Assembly (NCBI RefSeq): GCF_035593345.1
Contig: NZ_CP141606.1
Location: 3,410,001 to 3,474,000 of the forward strand
Length of the DNA stretch: 64,000 nt
Direction of reading: 5' to 3'
From: Lelliottia sp. JS-SCA-14
Lineage (GTDB): Bacteria > Pseudomonadota > Gammaproteobacteria > Enterobacterales > Enterobacteriaceae
The position numbers were made by a program, and so were the translations under genes. The notes beneath the pieces are model-generated. The model did not search any database. It was not told the origin of the DNA and worked only from the letters and a program-made list of their open reading frames with translations. How positions within the stretch are numbered: position 1 is the stretch's first letter; every line of letters begins with the position of its first letter. Shown here one piece after another: positions 19,539-29,724 of this stretch.

Positions 19539-21515
19539 TTAATGAATTTTGGGCTGTTTTACGTGCAGCCAGTCCATCATCCCCTGTGCGGCGTGCCGCC
19601 CTTCGGCCATCGCCGTGACCACCAGATCCGCCCCGCGCACCGCGTCGCCTCCGGCAAAGATTTGCGGATGGCTGGTCTGGTAACGATAGCGGCTCTCGAC
19701 GCTTGCCACGATGCGCCCCCAGTCATCGACATTTACGCCCTGCGCCTGTAGCCACGGCATCGAATGCGGGTTAAAACCAAACGCCATGATCACCGCGTCG
19801 GCGGGCATCACAAACTCGCTGCCTTCGACGGGGACCGGACGGCGACGCCCCTGCGCATCGGGCTCCCCGAGCGCGGTGCGCAGCAGGCGAATGCCGTTGA
19901 CCTGACCCGCCTCGTCCAGCACCAGCTCGACGGGCTGCACGTTAAACTCAAAGTACGCCCCCTCCTCTTTGGCGTTTTTGACCTCTTTTTTGGAACCCGG
20001 CATGTTGGCCTCGTCCCGGCGATAGGCACAGGTGACCTTCGCCGCCTGGTGGCGCAGCGCGGTGCGCACGCAGTCCATCGCCGTATCCCCGCCGCCGAGC
20101 ACCACCACGTTTAACCCGGCGACGTCGATAAAGGGCTCGGCATCCAGGGACGGGAGCCCCATCAGATGACGGGTGTTGGCGACCAGGAACGGCAGAGCGT
20201 CGTACACGCCCGGCGCGTCTTCGTGCGGAATACCCGCTTTCATCGAGCGGTAGGTTCCCACGCCGATAAACACCGCGTCGTAATCGTTCAACAGCTGGGA
20301 CATCGGCAGATCTTTACCCACTTCGCAGTTCAGTTCGAACTGAATCCCCATCGCGGTAAATATCTCCCGACGCCGCGCCAGTAGGGATTTATCCAGCTTG
20401 AAGGCCGGAATGCCGAAGGTGAGTAGCCCGCCAATTTCCGGGTGCCGGTCGTAGACCGTCACACTCACGCCGTGGCGAATCAGCCGGTCTGCGCACGCCA
20501 GCCCCGCCGGACCGGCGCCAATAATCGCAATACGCTTGTCGACAGGCATGACGCCGCTCATATCGGGCCGCCACCCTTTGGTCAGCGCCTGATCGGAGAT
20601 GTAGCGTTCGATGTTGCCGATGGTCACCGCGCCGGATTCATCGCGCAGGGTGCAGGCACCTTCGCACAGGCGGTCCTGCGGGCAGACGCGCCCGGTGATC
20701 TCCGGCAGGCAGTTGGTCTGATGGGACAATTCAACCGCCGCGTCGATATCTCCGGCTTTGACGCGCTCAATCCACTGGGGAATGTGGTTGTGCAGCGGAC
20801 AGGTCCATTCGCAGATGGAGTGCTCGCCGCACTTCAGGCAGCGCGCCGCCTCGCGGTGCGCCTGGTCTGCGCTGAAGGGTAGATAGATTTCGTCGAAATT
20901 GTCGGCGCGCTCCTGCGGGCAGAGCTTATCCGGTTCACCGCGCGCGGCCAGGGCCTGCATCTGCTGAATTTTGCTTTGCCGTGACACCACCTCTGTTACC
21001 ACGCTGTGCCACGGCTGCGCTTCCTGACAGGCCGCACGCAGACGGCGCGCTTTTGCCAGCCGATTTAGCACGTCTGGCGTAACCAGCGTCAGGGCATCTG
21101 CCGGACAATTCGCCACGCACGCGGGGCCTTGCGGCCTGCCGTGGCACAAATCGCATTTGTGCGCAGAGGCTTTGACCTGACCGTCCGCCATGGGGGCGAT
21201 CACAATTTCCATCGTGCCGAACGGGCAAGCCACAGCACAGGATTTACACCCGATGCATTTTTGCTGATTCACCTGTACGCTGTCGTGGCTTTTAGCGATG
21301 GCACCGTTCGGGCAGCTTTGCGCGCAGGGGGCGTTTTCGCAGTGGTGACAGGTGACCGCGCTGTGTCGTTTGCCCTCTTTCAGCACCGTAATGCGCGGGA
21401 CAAACTGACGCTGGCTTAAGACGTGTTGCTCATCATTGTGCGCAATCACGCAGGCCACTTCGCAGGCGTGACAGCCAATACATTGCAGGTTATCGGCCAT
21501 AATAAAACGATTCAT
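19539..21515 (-). CDS. aegA: AegA, iron-sulfur/FAD oxidoreductase (GltD-like)
   Basis: A 658-residue oxidoreductase. The N-terminal part (about 1-180) is a ferredoxin-like module with repeated CxxCxxC clusters (CIGCHACEVAC, CHHCENAPC, CIGCKSCAVAC, CDLCHGRPQGPAC). The C-terminal part (about 200-658) resembles the small subunit of glutamate synthase: the cluster CLKCGEHSICEWTC, the FAD-binding IIGAGPAGLACADRL and the NADPH-binding VVLGGGDTAMDC. In E. coli it is anaerobically induced and has been tied to anaerobic urate breakdown. The start MNRFIMADN is the E. coli start; longer versions add 24 unrelated residues. It is divergent from narQ. Confidence 0.94.
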   Translation of the reverse strand: MNRFIMADNLQCIGCHACEVACVIAHNDEQHVLSQRQFVPRITVLKEGKRHSAVTCHHCENAPCAQSCPNGAIAKSHDSVQVNQQKCIGCKSCAVACPFGTMEIVIAPMADGQVKASAHKCDLCHGRPQGPACVANCPADALTLVTPDVLNRLAKARRLRAACQEAQPWHSVVTEVVSRQSKIQQMQALAARGEPDKLCPQERADNFDEIYLPFSADQAHREAARCLKCGEHSICEWTCPLHNHIPQWIERVKAGDIDAAVELSHQTNCLPEITGRVCPQDRLCEGACTLRDESGAVTIGNIERYISDQALTKGWRPDMSGVMPVDKRIAIIGAGPAGLACADRLIRHGVSVTVYDRHPEIGGLLTFGIPAFKLDKSLLARRREIFTAMGIQFELNCEVGKDLPMSQLLNDYDAVFIGVGTYRSMKAGIPHEDAPGVYDALPFLVANTRHLMGLPSLDAEPFIDVAGLNVVVLGGGDTAMDCVRTALRHQAAKVTCAYRRDEANMPGSKKEVKNAKEEGAYFEFNVQPVELVLDEAGQVNGIRLLRTALGEPDAQGRRRPVPVEGSEFVMPADAVIMAFGFNPHSMPWLQAQGVNVDDWGRIVASVESRYRYQTSHPQIFAGGDAVRGADLVVTAMAEGRHAAQGMMDWLHVKQPKIH

Positions 21516-21693
21516 AAAGGCACCTGTTCTGGTAGCATTAACCCTATTTTTTATATGAATATTGACCACCCCGTCAGTCCCAGGCAATGGTCATTTGCCC
21601 AGGACGGGGGACTATTTACGACTTACCTGTGACAGATCAATTTATTTCATCCCAGGTAAAATTGCGTTTCAGTAACGTTCAGGAAACCGAGTT

Positions 21694-23385
21694 GTGATCG
21701 TTAAACGTCCTGTATCTGGAAGCCTGGCCCAGGCTTTTATCTCGATAATTTTGCTCTCCGTGCTGACCAGCGGCATTGCGTTGATGACGCTTGCCAGCAG
21801 TCTGCGGGACGCCGAAGCCATTAATATCGCGGGTTCACTGCGCATGCAGAGCTACCGGCTGGGCTACGATCTCGAACGCAACAGCACCGCATTTTCTGAC
21901 CATCGCCTTCACTGGCAAAGCACCCTCAACTCCCCGGTACTCAAAGAGCTGGATCGCTGGTACGTGCCGGAATCGGTGAAAACTGGCTATCAGCAGCTCC
22001 AGATTGCGTGGGTGGAGATGGACCGCCATCTCGAAGCGGGGGATAAAGCCTGGTATCAGGACCATATTCAGCAATATGTGGAGCGTATTGATACCTTCGT
22101 GCTCGCCCTTCAGCACTACGCGGAACATAAAATGCAGCTGGTGGTCGCCATTTCACTGGCGGGAGGCTTAGGAATTTTACTGCTGGTGATCATGACGCTG
22201 CGCGGGATCCGCCGGGAAGTGGTCGCTCCGCTCAATCATCTGGTGTACGCCAGCCAGAAAATGGAACAGGGCAATTTCGACATTCAGGCCGAGGACACGC
22301 ACCTGCCCAACGAGCTGGGGCTGCTCTCGCGCACCTTCAACCACATGTCCGCCGAGCTGCATAAGCACTATCGCTCGCTTGAGAGCACGGTTGAAGAGAA
22401 AACCCGCCATCTGAATGAAGCCCACCAGCAGCTCGAAATGCTGTTCAAATGCTCGCAGGCGCTGAATGCCAGCCAGATAGACACCCATTGTTTCCGCCAC
22501 ATCATCCAGATCGTTCAGGAATATACCGGCATGAGCTATCTGGAACTGCAGGCCGGAGACAACTGGCAGGTGTGCGAAGGGACAAAAAAAGCCGAACGCG
22601 AGACCTTTACCCTGCCGGTGGTGATGCAGGAGACGCGCTTTGGCGAGCTGCGCTGGCAGAGCGACAGCGTGGTGCCGGAGCCGCTGATGAAAAGCGTGGC
22701 GACAATGCTCGGGCGCGGCCTCTACTTTAATCAGGCGCAAAAACACTTCCAGCAGCTGCTGCTGATGGAGGAGCGCGCCACCATTGCCCGCGAACTGCAC
22801 GACTCCCTGGCGCAGGTGTTGTCCTACCTGCGCATTCAGCTAACGCTGCTCAAACGCGCGGTACCGGACGATAACGTCCCGGCGCAGACCATCATTACTG
22901 ATTTCTCGCGCGAGCTGAACAACGCCTGGCGACAGCTGCGCGAGTTGCTGACCACCTTCCGCCTGACGCTCAATCACTCCAATCTTCCGGCGGCCCTGCA
23001 TGAAGCGCTCGGCGGCCTGCAAAGCCAGACCAGCGCGAAGCTGGAGCTGGACTGCCGTCTCTCGTCCCTGGCGCTGGACGCCCAAAAGCAGGTCCATCTG
23101 CTGCAAATTGTACGTGAGGCGGTGCTGAACGCCATCAAACACGCCCAGGCGACGGTGATTACCGTCAGCTGCGTCACCGCACCAGACGGCGAGCATACGG
23201 TCTATATTCGTGATAACGGAATTGGGATCGGGGACGCGAGCGAACCCCCGGGGCATTACGGGCTGAACATCATGCGCGAGCGCGCCGAACGGTTGGGCGG
23301 CTCGCTAAGTTTCTCGCAGCCGCAGAACGGCGGAACCCAGGTGTGTATTCGTTTTCGCACGCCGGAGCCTGAGGTCGGAAAGTAA
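21694..23385 (+). CDS. narQ: Nitrate/nitrite sensor histidine kinase NarQ
   Basis: A 563-residue membrane sensor that phosphorylates NarL/NarP in response to nitrate and nitrite. Membrane spans lie at about 14-34 and 149-168, enclosing the periplasmic ligand domain, whose P-box GSLRMQSYRL holds Arg50, the nitrate-contacting residue in the family. A HAMP segment follows (about 175-230), then a signalling helix, a GAF-like cysteine-bearing module (about 235-345) and the HisKA_3 dimerisation helix with phosphoacceptor His369 (ARELHDSLAQ). The ATPase domain ends the protein (NAIKHA, DNGIGIG, GGTQVCIRF). The start is not fixed by a strong ribosome site. Confidence 0.96.
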   Translation: MIVKRPVSGSLAQAFISIILLSVLTSGIALMTLASSLRDAEAINIAGSLRMQSYRLGYDLERNSTAFSDHRLHWQSTLNSPVLKELDRWYVPESVKTGYQQLQIAWVEMDRHLEAGDKAWYQDHIQQYVERIDTFVLALQHYAEHKMQLVVAISLAGGLGILLLVIMTLRGIRREVVAPLNHLVYASQKMEQGNFDIQAEDTHLPNELGLLSRTFNHMSAELHKHYRSLESTVEEKTRHLNEAHQQLEMLFKCSQALNASQIDTHCFRHIIQIVQEYTGMSYLELQAGDNWQVCEGTKKAERETFTLPVVMQETRFGELRWQSDSVVPEPLMKSVATMLGRGLYFNQAQKHFQQLLLMEERATIARELHDSLAQVLSYLRIQLTLLKRAVPDDNVPAQTIITDFSRELNNAWRQLRELLTTFRLTLNHSNLPAALHEALGGLQSQTSAKLELDCRLSSLALDAQKQVHLLQIVREAVLNAIKHAQATVITVSCVTAPDGEHTVYIRDNGIGIGDASEPPGHYGLNIMRERAERLGGSLSFSQPQNGGTQVCIRFRTPEPEVGK

Positions 23386-23428
23386 ACAATGCGCTGTAAA
23401 TGCGCATGATAATTTACACTAACTCCTT

Positions 23429-23446
23429 TTTTTCTCCACGTTTGGC
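23429..23446 (+). promoter_or_regulatory. BaeR box upstream of acrD
   Basis: TTTTTCTCCACGTTTGGC matches 16 of 18 positions of the BaeR consensus TTTTTCTCCATDATTGGC reported for acrD and mdtA in E. coli and Salmonella. It lies 70 bases before the acrD start, so acrD is probably induced by the BaeSR envelope stress system here as well. Confidence 0.7.
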
Positions 23447-23515
23447 ATCCGCCTTGCCGCTAGAGTTAAGCGGGCAATAAACAATAACGATGCAAGCTTA
23501 CGAGGTCTTATTTTC

Positions 23516-26500
23516 ATGGCGAATTTTTTCATTGATCGCCCCATTTTTGCCTGGGTGCTGGCAATTATTTTATGTCTGACCGGCACTCTCGCCATTTTGT
23601 CTTTACCTGTTGAGCAATATCCCGATCTGGCCCCGCCGAACGTGCGTATCACCGCGAACTATCCGGGTGCGTCGGCGCAAACCCTGGAAAACACCGTCAC
23701 CCAGGTGATTGAACAGAACATGACCGGGCTGGATAACCTGATGTACATGTCGTCGCAGAGCAGCGCGACGGGTCAGGCGACCGTGACCCTGAGCTTTACC
23801 GCCGGCTCCGATCCCGACGAAGCCGTCCAGCAGGTGCAAAACCAGCTGCAATCGGCGATGCGTAAGCTGCCGCAGGCGGTGCAGAACCAGGGCGTGACGG
23901 TGCGTAAAACCGGCGATTCCAACATCCTGACCATCGCCTTCGTCTCCACCGACGGATCGATGGATAAGCAGGATATTTCGGATTACGTCGCGAGTAACAT
24001 TCAGGACCCGCTGAGCCGTATCAACGGCGTCGGCGATATCGACGCTTACGGCTCGCAGTACTCCATGCGTATCTGGCTGGATCCGGCGAAGCTGAACAGC
24101 GTCCAGATGACCGCCACCGACGTGACCAATGCCATCAAATCTCAGAACGCGCAGATTGCCGTCGGGCAGCTGGGCGGTACGCCGTCGGTGGATAAACAGG
24201 CGCTGAACGCCACCATCAACTCCCAGTCCCTGCTCCAGACGCCGCAGCAGTTCCGCGATATCACCCTGCGGGTGAATCAGGACGGGTCCGAGGTGCGTCT
24301 TGGTGATGTCGCCACCGTCGAAATGGGCGCGGAAAAGTACGATTATCTGAGCCGGTTTAACGGTAATCAGGCGTCCGGTATCGGGGTGAAACTGGCCTCC
24401 GGCGCGAACGAGATGGCGACCGCGAAGCTGGTTATCGACCGGCTGGATGAACTCTCCCAGTACTTCCCGCATGGGCTGGAGTACAAAGTCGCCTATGAAA
24501 CCACCTCTTTCGTGAAAGCCTCGATTGAGGACGTGGTCAAAACGTTGCTCGAAGCCATCGCGCTGGTGTTCCTCGTGATGTACCTGTTCCTGCAAAACTT
24601 CCGCGCCACGCTGATTCCGACTATCGCCGTTCCGGTGGTACTGCTCGGCACCTTCGCCGTACTGTACGCCTTTGGCTACAGCATCAACACCCTGACGATG
24701 TTTGCGATGGTGCTGGCGATCGGCCTGCTGGTGGATGATGCCATCGTGGTGGTGGAGAACGTCGAGCGCATCATGACCGAAGAGGGTCTGTCGCCGCGAG
24801 AGGCGACGCGCAAATCGATGAGTCAGATTCAGGGCGCGCTGGTCGGCATCGCCATGGTGCTCTCCGCCGTCTTTGTGCCGATGGCCTTCTTCGGCGGCAC
24901 CACCGGCGCAATTTACCGCCAGTTCTCGATCACCATTGTCTCGGCGATGGTGCTCTCGGTACTGGTGGCGATGATCCTGACGCCCGCGCTCTGCGCGACG
25001 CTCCTCAAGCCGTTACACAAGGGCGAACAGCACGGCCAGAAAGGCTTCTTCGGCTGGTTTAACCGCATGTTTAACCGCAATGCGGCGCGCTACGAAGCGG
25101 GGGTGGGGAAAATCCTCCACCGCAGTCTGCGCTGGATACTGATTTACGTCCTGCTGCTCGGCGGGATGGTGTTCCTGTTCCTGCGCCTGCCGACCTCGTT
25201 CCTGCCGCTGGAAGACCGGGGGATGTTTATTACCTCCGTGCAGCTCCCGAGCGGCGCGACTCAGCAGCAGACGCTGAAAGTGGTGGAAAACGTCGAGTCG
25301 TACTTCTTCACCAAAGAGAAAGACAACATCGTGTCGGTGTTCTCCACCGTCGGCTCCGGCCCGGGCGGGAACGGGCAGAACGTCGCGCGTATGTTCGTGC
25401 GCCTGAAAAACTGGGACGAGCGCGACAGCAAAACCGGCTCCTCCTTCGCCATTATCGAGCGGGCCACCAAAGCCTTTAGCCACATCAAAGAGGCGCGGGT
25501 CTTTGCCAGCAGCCCGGCGGCGATCAGCGGCCTCGGCAGTTCGGCGGGCTTTGATATGGAACTGCAGGATCACGCCGGTGTCGGACACGATGCCCTGATG
25601 GCCGCACGCGATCAGCTGCTTGAGCTGGCGGGTAAAAATCCGGAGCTGACGCGCGTGCGTCACAACGGCCTGGATGACAGCCCGCAGCTGCAGGTCGATA
25701 TCGATCAGCGCAAAGCGCAGGCGCTGGGCGTGTCCATCGATGACATCAACGACACGCTGCAAACCGCCTGGGGTTCCAGCTACGTGAACGACTTTATGGA
25801 TCGCGGACGCGTGAAAAAAGTCTACGTTCAGGCCGCCGCGCCTTACCGCATGCTGCCGGACGACATTAATCTCTGGTATGTGCGCAATAATTCCGGCGGC
25901 ATGGTGCCGTTCTCCGCCTTCGCCAGCTCCCACTGGGAGAGTGGTTCTCCGCGACTGGAGCGCTACAACGGCTACTCCGCGCTGGAGATCGTCGGGGAAG
26001 CCGCGCCGGGTGTGAGTACCGGGACGGCGATGGACATCATGGAAAATCTGGTGCATCAGCTGCCTGCCGGTTTTGGCCTGGAGTGGACGGCGATGTCCTA
26101 TCAGGAACGCCTCTCCGGTGCGCAGGCCCCTGCCCTGTATGCCGTCTCCCTGCTGGTGGTATTCCTCTGTCTGGCCGCCCTGTATGAAAGCTGGTCGGTA
26201 CCGTTCTCGGTGATGCTGGTGGTGCCGCTCGGGGTGATTGGCGCTCTGCTTGCGACCTGGATGCGCGGTCTTGAGAATGATGTTTACTTCCAGGTGGGGC
26301 TGTTGACGGTGATCGGGCTATCGGCGAAGAACGCCATACTGATCGTTGAGTTTGCCAATGAGATGAATTCGAAGGGCCACGATCTGCTCTCGTCCACGCT
26401 ACACGCCTGTCGTCAGCGTCTGCGCCCAATCCTGATGACCTCGCTGGCGTTTGTGTTTGGCGTCCTGCCGATGGCCACCAGCTCCGGCGCAGGCTCCAGC

Positions 26501-26629
26501 AGCCAGCACGCGGTCGGGACCGGGGTGATGGGCGGGATGATCTCTGCGACCATCCTCGCCATCTACTTCGTTCCGCTGTTCTTCGTGCTGGTGCGCCAGC
26601 GCTTCCCGTTAAAAGAAAAGCCGGAGTAA
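23516..26629 (+). CDS. acrD: RND multidrug efflux pump AcrD
   Basis: A 1037-residue inner-membrane proton-drug antiporter that works with AcrA and TolC and exports aminoglycosides and other amphiphilic drugs from the periplasm. Layout: TM1 (about 10-28), porter domain, TM2-6, second TM block with the proton-relay pair in [17 protein letters not shown] (Asp407, Asp408), cytoplasmic helix, second porter domain and TM8-12 with the essential Lys region ([16 protein letters not shown]). Length equals E. coli AcrD, and the narQ-acrD-ypfM context separates it from AcrB. It is monocistronic, with a BaeR box before it and a terminator after. Confidence 0.95.
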   Translation: MANFFIDRPIFAWVLAIILCLTGTLAILSLPVEQYPDLAPPNVRITANYPGASAQTLENTVTQVIEQNMTGLDNLMYMSSQSSATGQATVTLSFTAGSDPDEAVQQVQNQLQSAMRKLPQAVQNQGVTVRKTGDSNILTIAFVSTDGSMDKQDISDYVASNIQDPLSRINGVGDIDAYGSQYSMRIWLDPAKLNSVQMTATDVTNAIKSQNAQIAVGQLGGTPSVDKQALNATINSQSLLQTPQQFRDITLRVNQDGSEVRLGDVATVEMGAEKYDYLSRFNGNQASGIGVKLASGANEMATAKLVIDRLDELSQYFPHGLEYKVAYETTSFVKASIEDVVKTLLEAIALVFLVMYLFLQNFRATLIPTIAVPVVLLGTFAVLYAFGYSINTLTMFAMVLAIGLLVDDAIVVVENVERIMTEEGLSPREATRKSMSQIQGALVGIAMVLSAVFVPMAFFGGTTGAIYRQFSITIVSAMVLSVLVAMILTPALCATLLKPLHKGEQHGQKGFFGWFNRMFNRNAARYEAGVGKILHRSLRWILIYVLLLGGMVFLFLRLPTSFLPLEDRGMFITSVQLPSGATQQQTLKVVENVESYFFTKEKDNIVSVFSTVGSGPGGNGQNVARMFVRLKNWDERDSKTGSSFAIIERATKAFSHIKEARVFASSPAAISGLGSSAGFDMELQDHAGVGHDALMAARDQLLELAGKNPELTRVRHNGLDDSPQLQVDIDQRKAQALGVSIDDINDTLQTAWGSSYVNDFMDRGRVKKVYVQAAAPYRMLPDDINLWYVRNNSGGMVPFSAFASSHWESGSPRLERYNGYSALEIVGEAAPGVSTGTAMDIMENLVHQLPAGFGLEWTAMSYQERLSGAQAPALYAVSLLVVFLCLAALYESWSVPFSVMLVVPLGVIGALLATWMRGLENDVYFQVGLLTVIGLSAKNAILIVEFANEMNSKGHDLLSSTLHACRQRLRPILMTSLAFVFGVLPMATSSGAGSSSQHAVGTGVMGGMISATILAIYFVPLFFVLVRQRFPLKEKPE

Positions 26630-26640
26630 TCAGGCAATAA

Positions 26641-26669
26641 AAAAGGCGGCTTTGATAGCCGCCTTTTTA
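26641..26669 (+). terminator. Rho-independent terminator of acrD
   Basis: GGCGGC-TTTGATA-GCCGCC followed by TTTTT, with an A-run before the stem, 12 bases past the acrD stop. A run of A on the other side may allow it to act on the opposite strand for ypfM too. Confidence 0.85.
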
Positions 26670-26743
26670 ACGTGTGATTTGTTAAAAAACTATCACATCA
26701 TTTTTATAACTAAATTAAGTGCTCTTGCAGTTCTTCCTGAATG

Positions 26744-26803
26744 TCATTTACGAAGCATGTCTTCGATAAAATCTTTCCAGTTCCCCAGTTCACGTTCAAT
26801 CAT
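26744..26803 (-). CDS. ypfM: Small protein YpfM (19 residues)
   Basis: A 19-residue open frame, MIERELGNWKDFIEDMLRK, on the strand opposite acrD. It is nearly identical to the experimentally detected E. coli small protein YpfM at the same position between acrD and yffB. A clear ribosome site (AGAGAGG) precedes the ATG by five bases. It is charged and likely one amphipathic helix; no function is established. Such a short conserved frame with its own ribosome site is unlikely to be chance. Confidence 0.88.
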   Translation of the reverse strand: MIERELGNWKDFIEDMLRK

Positions 26804-27193
26804 AACAACCTCTCTTATTATTATGCGTATTCTATGAGAATATATCGGCATTGTGAAGATAATTTAATCAATGGTTACGATTGGCTCCCCCGCTTGCTGT
26901 GCTGGCCCTGAGACAAATATGGCCCTATCTCCTTTAATTTTATGTGACCAATCGCAATATTTAGAAACAACCATACGAGCGGGTGATAATCTTATTCTGG
27001 ACTGACTTTAAAGGAAATTTAACGCGACTGGACAATTATGCGTAAAAGATGAAACACTATTCAGCTAACAGCTGTAAGTTGAATTAATCGGCATAGCTGA
27101 ATTAACGATAAGCTGAATGTGTTATATTTCTCCAAACAATATAAAGTCGAAAAAATTGAACATTCGCTATAAATAAAGACAAAAGGATTCACC
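26804..27193. other. AT-rich intergenic region between ypfM and yffB
   Basis: A 390-base gap with divergent genes on either side. It holds the ypfM and yffB promoters and a set of short tandem repeats close to yffB (listed separately). No credible coding frame is seen on either strand. Confidence 0.6.
27077..27121. repeat. Three short direct repeats upstream of yffB
   Basis: AGTTGAATTAA, AGCTGAATTAA and AGCTGAATGTG lie 18 and 16 bases apart, i.e. roughly one and a half helical turns each. Iterons of this type often mark a cooperative protein-binding site. No known consensus was recognised. Confidence 0.4.
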
Positions 27194-27541
27194 ATGATTG
27201 TGATGTACGGCATTAAAAATTGCGACACCATCAAGAAAGCCCGCCGCTTCCTGGAAGCCAATAACGTTGATTATCGCTTTCATGACTATCGCGCCGACGG
27301 CCTGGATGCGGAATTCCTGCATAGCGCGATCAAAGAGCTGGGCTGGGAAGCGCTGCTGAATACACGCGGGACCACCTGGCGAAAACTCGATGAATCTGTG
27401 CGCAATTCCATCACGGATGCCGACAGCGCAGCGAAATTAATGCTCGAAATGCCAGCGATCATCAAACGCCCATTGCTCTGCGCGCCAGGGCAGCCTATGC
27501 TGCTGGGTTTTAGTGAATCCAGTTATACACAAATCATTTGA
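27194..27541 (+). CDS. yffB: ArsC/Spx-family protein YffB
   Basis: A 115-residue thioredoxin-fold protein of the ArsC/Spx family. The family start is [20 protein letters not shown] with a single cysteine in KNCDTIKKA, as in YffB, where an arsenate reductase motif is only partly kept. The conserved [16 protein letters not shown] block ends the fold. Structural work on the family suggests a glutathione-linked role, but the substrate is unknown. dapE starts ten bases after the stop, in the same operon as in E. coli. Confidence 0.9.
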   Translation: MIVMYGIKNCDTIKKARRFLEANNVDYRFHDYRADGLDAEFLHSAIKELGWEALLNTRGTTWRKLDESVRNSITDADSAAKLMLEMPAIIKRPLLCAPGQPMLLGFSESSYTQII

Positions 27542-27551
27542 GGTGTAGTCT

Positions 27552-28679
27552 ATGTCTTGCCCGGTCATTGAGCTGACTCAGCAGCTTATTCGCCGTCCCT
27601 CCCTTAGCCCGGACGACGCAGGTTGTCAGGCATTAATGATTGAGCGCCTGCGCGCCATTGGTTTTACCGTTGAGCGTATGGATTTTGGCGACACCCAGAA
27701 CTTCTGGGCATGGCGCGGCCAGGGCGAAACGCTGGCTTTTGCCGGACACACCGATATCGTCCCTGCGGGCGACGCTGACCGCTGGATCAACCCACCTTTC
27801 GAACCGACCATCCGCGACGGTATGCTGTTTGGCCGCGGCGCGGCGGACATGAAAGGCTCGCTGGCGGCAATGGTCGTCGCCGCGGAACGCTTTGTCGCCC
27901 AGCACCCGAACCACAAAAATCGCCTCGCGTTTTTAATCACCTCCGACGAAGAAGCCAGCGCCAAAAATGGCACCGTCAAAGTGGTGGAAGCCCTGATGGA
28001 GCGCCGCGAGCGTCTGGATTATTGTCTGGTGGGTGAGCCGTCGAGTACCGAAGTGGTGGGCGACGTCGTAAAAAATGGCCGTCGCGGCTCGCTGACCTGC
28101 AACCTGACGATCCACGGCGTACAGGGCCACGTCGCCTATCCGCATCTGGCGGATAACCCGGTACACCGCGCCGCGCCGATGCTCAACGAACTGGTGGGCA
28201 TCGAGTGGGATAAAGGCAACGAATTCTTCCCGCCGACCAGTATGCAGATTGCCAACGTGCAGGCCGGGACCGGCAGCAACAACGTCATTCCGGGCGACTT
28301 CTTCGTGCAGTTCAACTTCCGCTTCAGCACGGAGCTGACGGATGAGATGATCAAATCCCGCGTCATCGCCCTGCTGGATAAGTACGAACTGCGCTACACC
28401 CTGGACTGGTGGCTTTCCGGCCAGCCGTTCCTGACGCAACGCGGCAAGCTGGTTGATGCGGTGGTTAACGCTATCGCGCACTATAATGAAATTAAACCGC
28501 AGCTCCTGACCACCGGCGGTACCTCAGACGGACGCTTTATCGCCCGGATGGGTGCGCAGGTTGTCGAACTGGGCCCAGTAAACGCCACCATTCATAAAAT
28601 CAATGAATGCGTGAACGCGGCTGATTTACAGCTACTGGCTCGTATGTATCAACGTATCATGGAGCAACTCGTCGCCTGA
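27552..28679 (+). CDS. dapE: Succinyl-diaminopimelate desuccinylase DapE
   Basis: Zinc peptidase-like enzyme that hydrolyses N-succinyl-LL-diaminopimelate to LL-DAP, needed for both lysine and peptidoglycan. It has 375 residues, the normal length. M20 features: [12 protein letters not shown] (first zinc ligand His), [10 protein letters not shown] (bridging Asp), [12 protein letters not shown] (catalytic Glu pair), a dimerisation domain at about 180-292, and TGGTSDGRF with the C-terminal His in [10 protein letters not shown] ribosome site (TTGAGGTG) precedes the start. ypfN follows in the same direction. Confidence 0.96.
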   Translation: MSCPVIELTQQLIRRPSLSPDDAGCQALMIERLRAIGFTVERMDFGDTQNFWAWRGQGETLAFAGHTDIVPAGDADRWINPPFEPTIRDGMLFGRGAADMKGSLAAMVVAAERFVAQHPNHKNRLAFLITSDEEASAKNGTVKVVEALMERRERLDYCLVGEPSSTEVVGDVVKNGRRGSLTCNLTIHGVQGHVAYPHLADNPVHRAAPMLNELVGIEWDKGNEFFPPTSMQIANVQAGTGSNNVIPGDFFVQFNFRFSTELTDEMIKSRVIALLDKYELRYTLDWWLSGQPFLTQRGKLVDAVVNAIAHYNEIKPQLLTTGGTSDGRFIARMGAQVVELGPVNATIHKINECVNAADLQLLARMYQRIMEQLVA

Positions 28680-28704
28680 CGACTGCTCTGAGAAGGAATA
28701 GCGA

Positions 28705-28902
28705 ATGGACTGGCTGGCTAAATATTGGTGGATTCTGGTGTTGGTGTTTCTGGTAGGCGTGCTGCTGAACGTGATCAAAGATCTGAAGCGCGTGGACCAC
28801 AAGAAGTTTCTCGCCAACAAACCTGAACTTCCCCCGCATCGTGACTTTAACGATAAGTGGGACGATGACGACAACTGGCCGAAGAAAGACCAGAAGAAAT
28901 AG
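28705..28902 (+). CDS. ypfN: Small membrane protein YpfN (UPF0370)
   Basis: A 65-residue protein with one N-terminal membrane span (about 4-24: [21 protein letters not shown]) and a charged cytoplasmic tail ([33 protein letters not shown]). It matches the UPF0370 family at its usual place after dapE. Ribosome site AGAAGGA, seven bases before ATG. Function unknown. Confidence 0.9.
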   Translation: MDWLAKYWWILVLVFLVGVLLNVIKDLKRVDHKKFLANKPELPPHRDFNDKWDDDDNWPKKDQKK

Positions 28903-28924
28903 TCTCATTCTGCACCCAACAGTT

Positions 28925-28948
28925 CCCTCTCCCCTATGGGGAGAGGGG
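28925..28948. terminator. Palindrome between convergent ypfN and ypfH
   Basis: CCCTCTCCCC-TAT-GGGGAGAGGG, a perfect inverted repeat between two converging genes. It probably works as a bidirectional transcript end. It is one of several copies of this palindrome family in the window (also near 47659 and, imperfect, near 9168). Confidence 0.65.
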
Positions 28949-28955
28949 TAATGAC

Positions 28956-29651
28956 TCACATAAATTCCACAATATCGTCGTCGTTCGGCTTACTGCCGCT
29001 TAACGCTTCGTCGAAATAGTGCTTCGGCACGGTAAAACGCAGGTGATCCAGCGCGAACTGCATGCTGCGATCGTCAATGGCGTGACCCAGTTCATCCACG
29101 ATATCCAGCGTCACATCCCCGCCTTCACGAATCAGCGCTTCCTGCGCGGCGACCGCATGGGACAACTCAATCACGCGATCTTCTCCGCCGTGGATCAGGT
29201 GGATCGTCGTTGCCGTCGTGGCGCTCTGCGGTAAGGTCGCGAAGCGGCCGTTAAAGGCAACGACGCGGGACGCCAGCCCTGGCAGCGCTTTCACGCTCTC
29301 GAGCGACATAATCGCCCCCTGCGAGAAACCGATCAGCGCGGTCGCCCCGGCACCGACGCCACTCTGTTGTTGCCAGTAGCGCACGGTTTCAATGAAGGTC
29401 GGCATGATGGCATCGATACGCGCCTGACGGTTCTCTTCCGTCACGCCCTGCACGGAAAACCACTGACGCCCCTGAGGGCCGCAAGGCTCTACGCCGCCGA
29501 TACTGACAATGAGCGCGTCCGGGAAAATCGGCGCAAACCAGCTGCCGATTTGCCCCATATTCACTGCATTATCACCGACACCATGAAACAGCAGCAGCAG
29601 TTGCTGCGCGGGGCTGGAAGGGCTTTGGACAACAAAATGGTCATGTTTCAT
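28956..29651 (-). CDS. ypfH: Esterase YpfH (alpha/beta hydrolase)
   Basis: A 231-residue carboxylesterase/phospholipase-type hydrolase. The nucleophile elbow GFSQGA gives Ser110; Asp158 (GGEDRVI) and His190 (DELGHAID) complete the triad. The oxyanion region LLLLFHGVGDNAVNMG sits near the N-terminus. No signal peptide, so cytoplasmic. E. coli YpfH has esterase activity on short-chain esters; the natural substrate is unknown. It lies between ypfN and tmcA as in E. coli. Confidence 0.92.
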   Translation of the reverse strand: MKHDHFVVQSPSSPAQQLLLLFHGVGDNAVNMGQIGSWFAPIFPDALIVSIGGVEPCGPQGRQWFSVQGVTEENRQARIDAIMPTFIETVRYWQQQSGVGAGATALIGFSQGAIMSLESVKALPGLASRVVAFNGRFATLPQSATTATTIHLIHGGEDRVIELSHAVAAQEALIREGGDVTLDIVDELGHAIDDRSMQFALDHLRFTVPKHYFDEALSGSKPNDDDIVEFM

Positions 29652-29724
29652 GGCAGTCTCCTTAATTGATAGTCAGGATTTTACGCCTCTCTGGGGTAAT
29701 GACCATGCCACTTCATTGAAGAAG

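Noticed and set aside
21516..21693. FNR or NarL sites between aegA and narQ
   Set aside because: Searched by eye; no site close enough to TTGAT-N4-ATCAA or to paired NarL heptamers to report.
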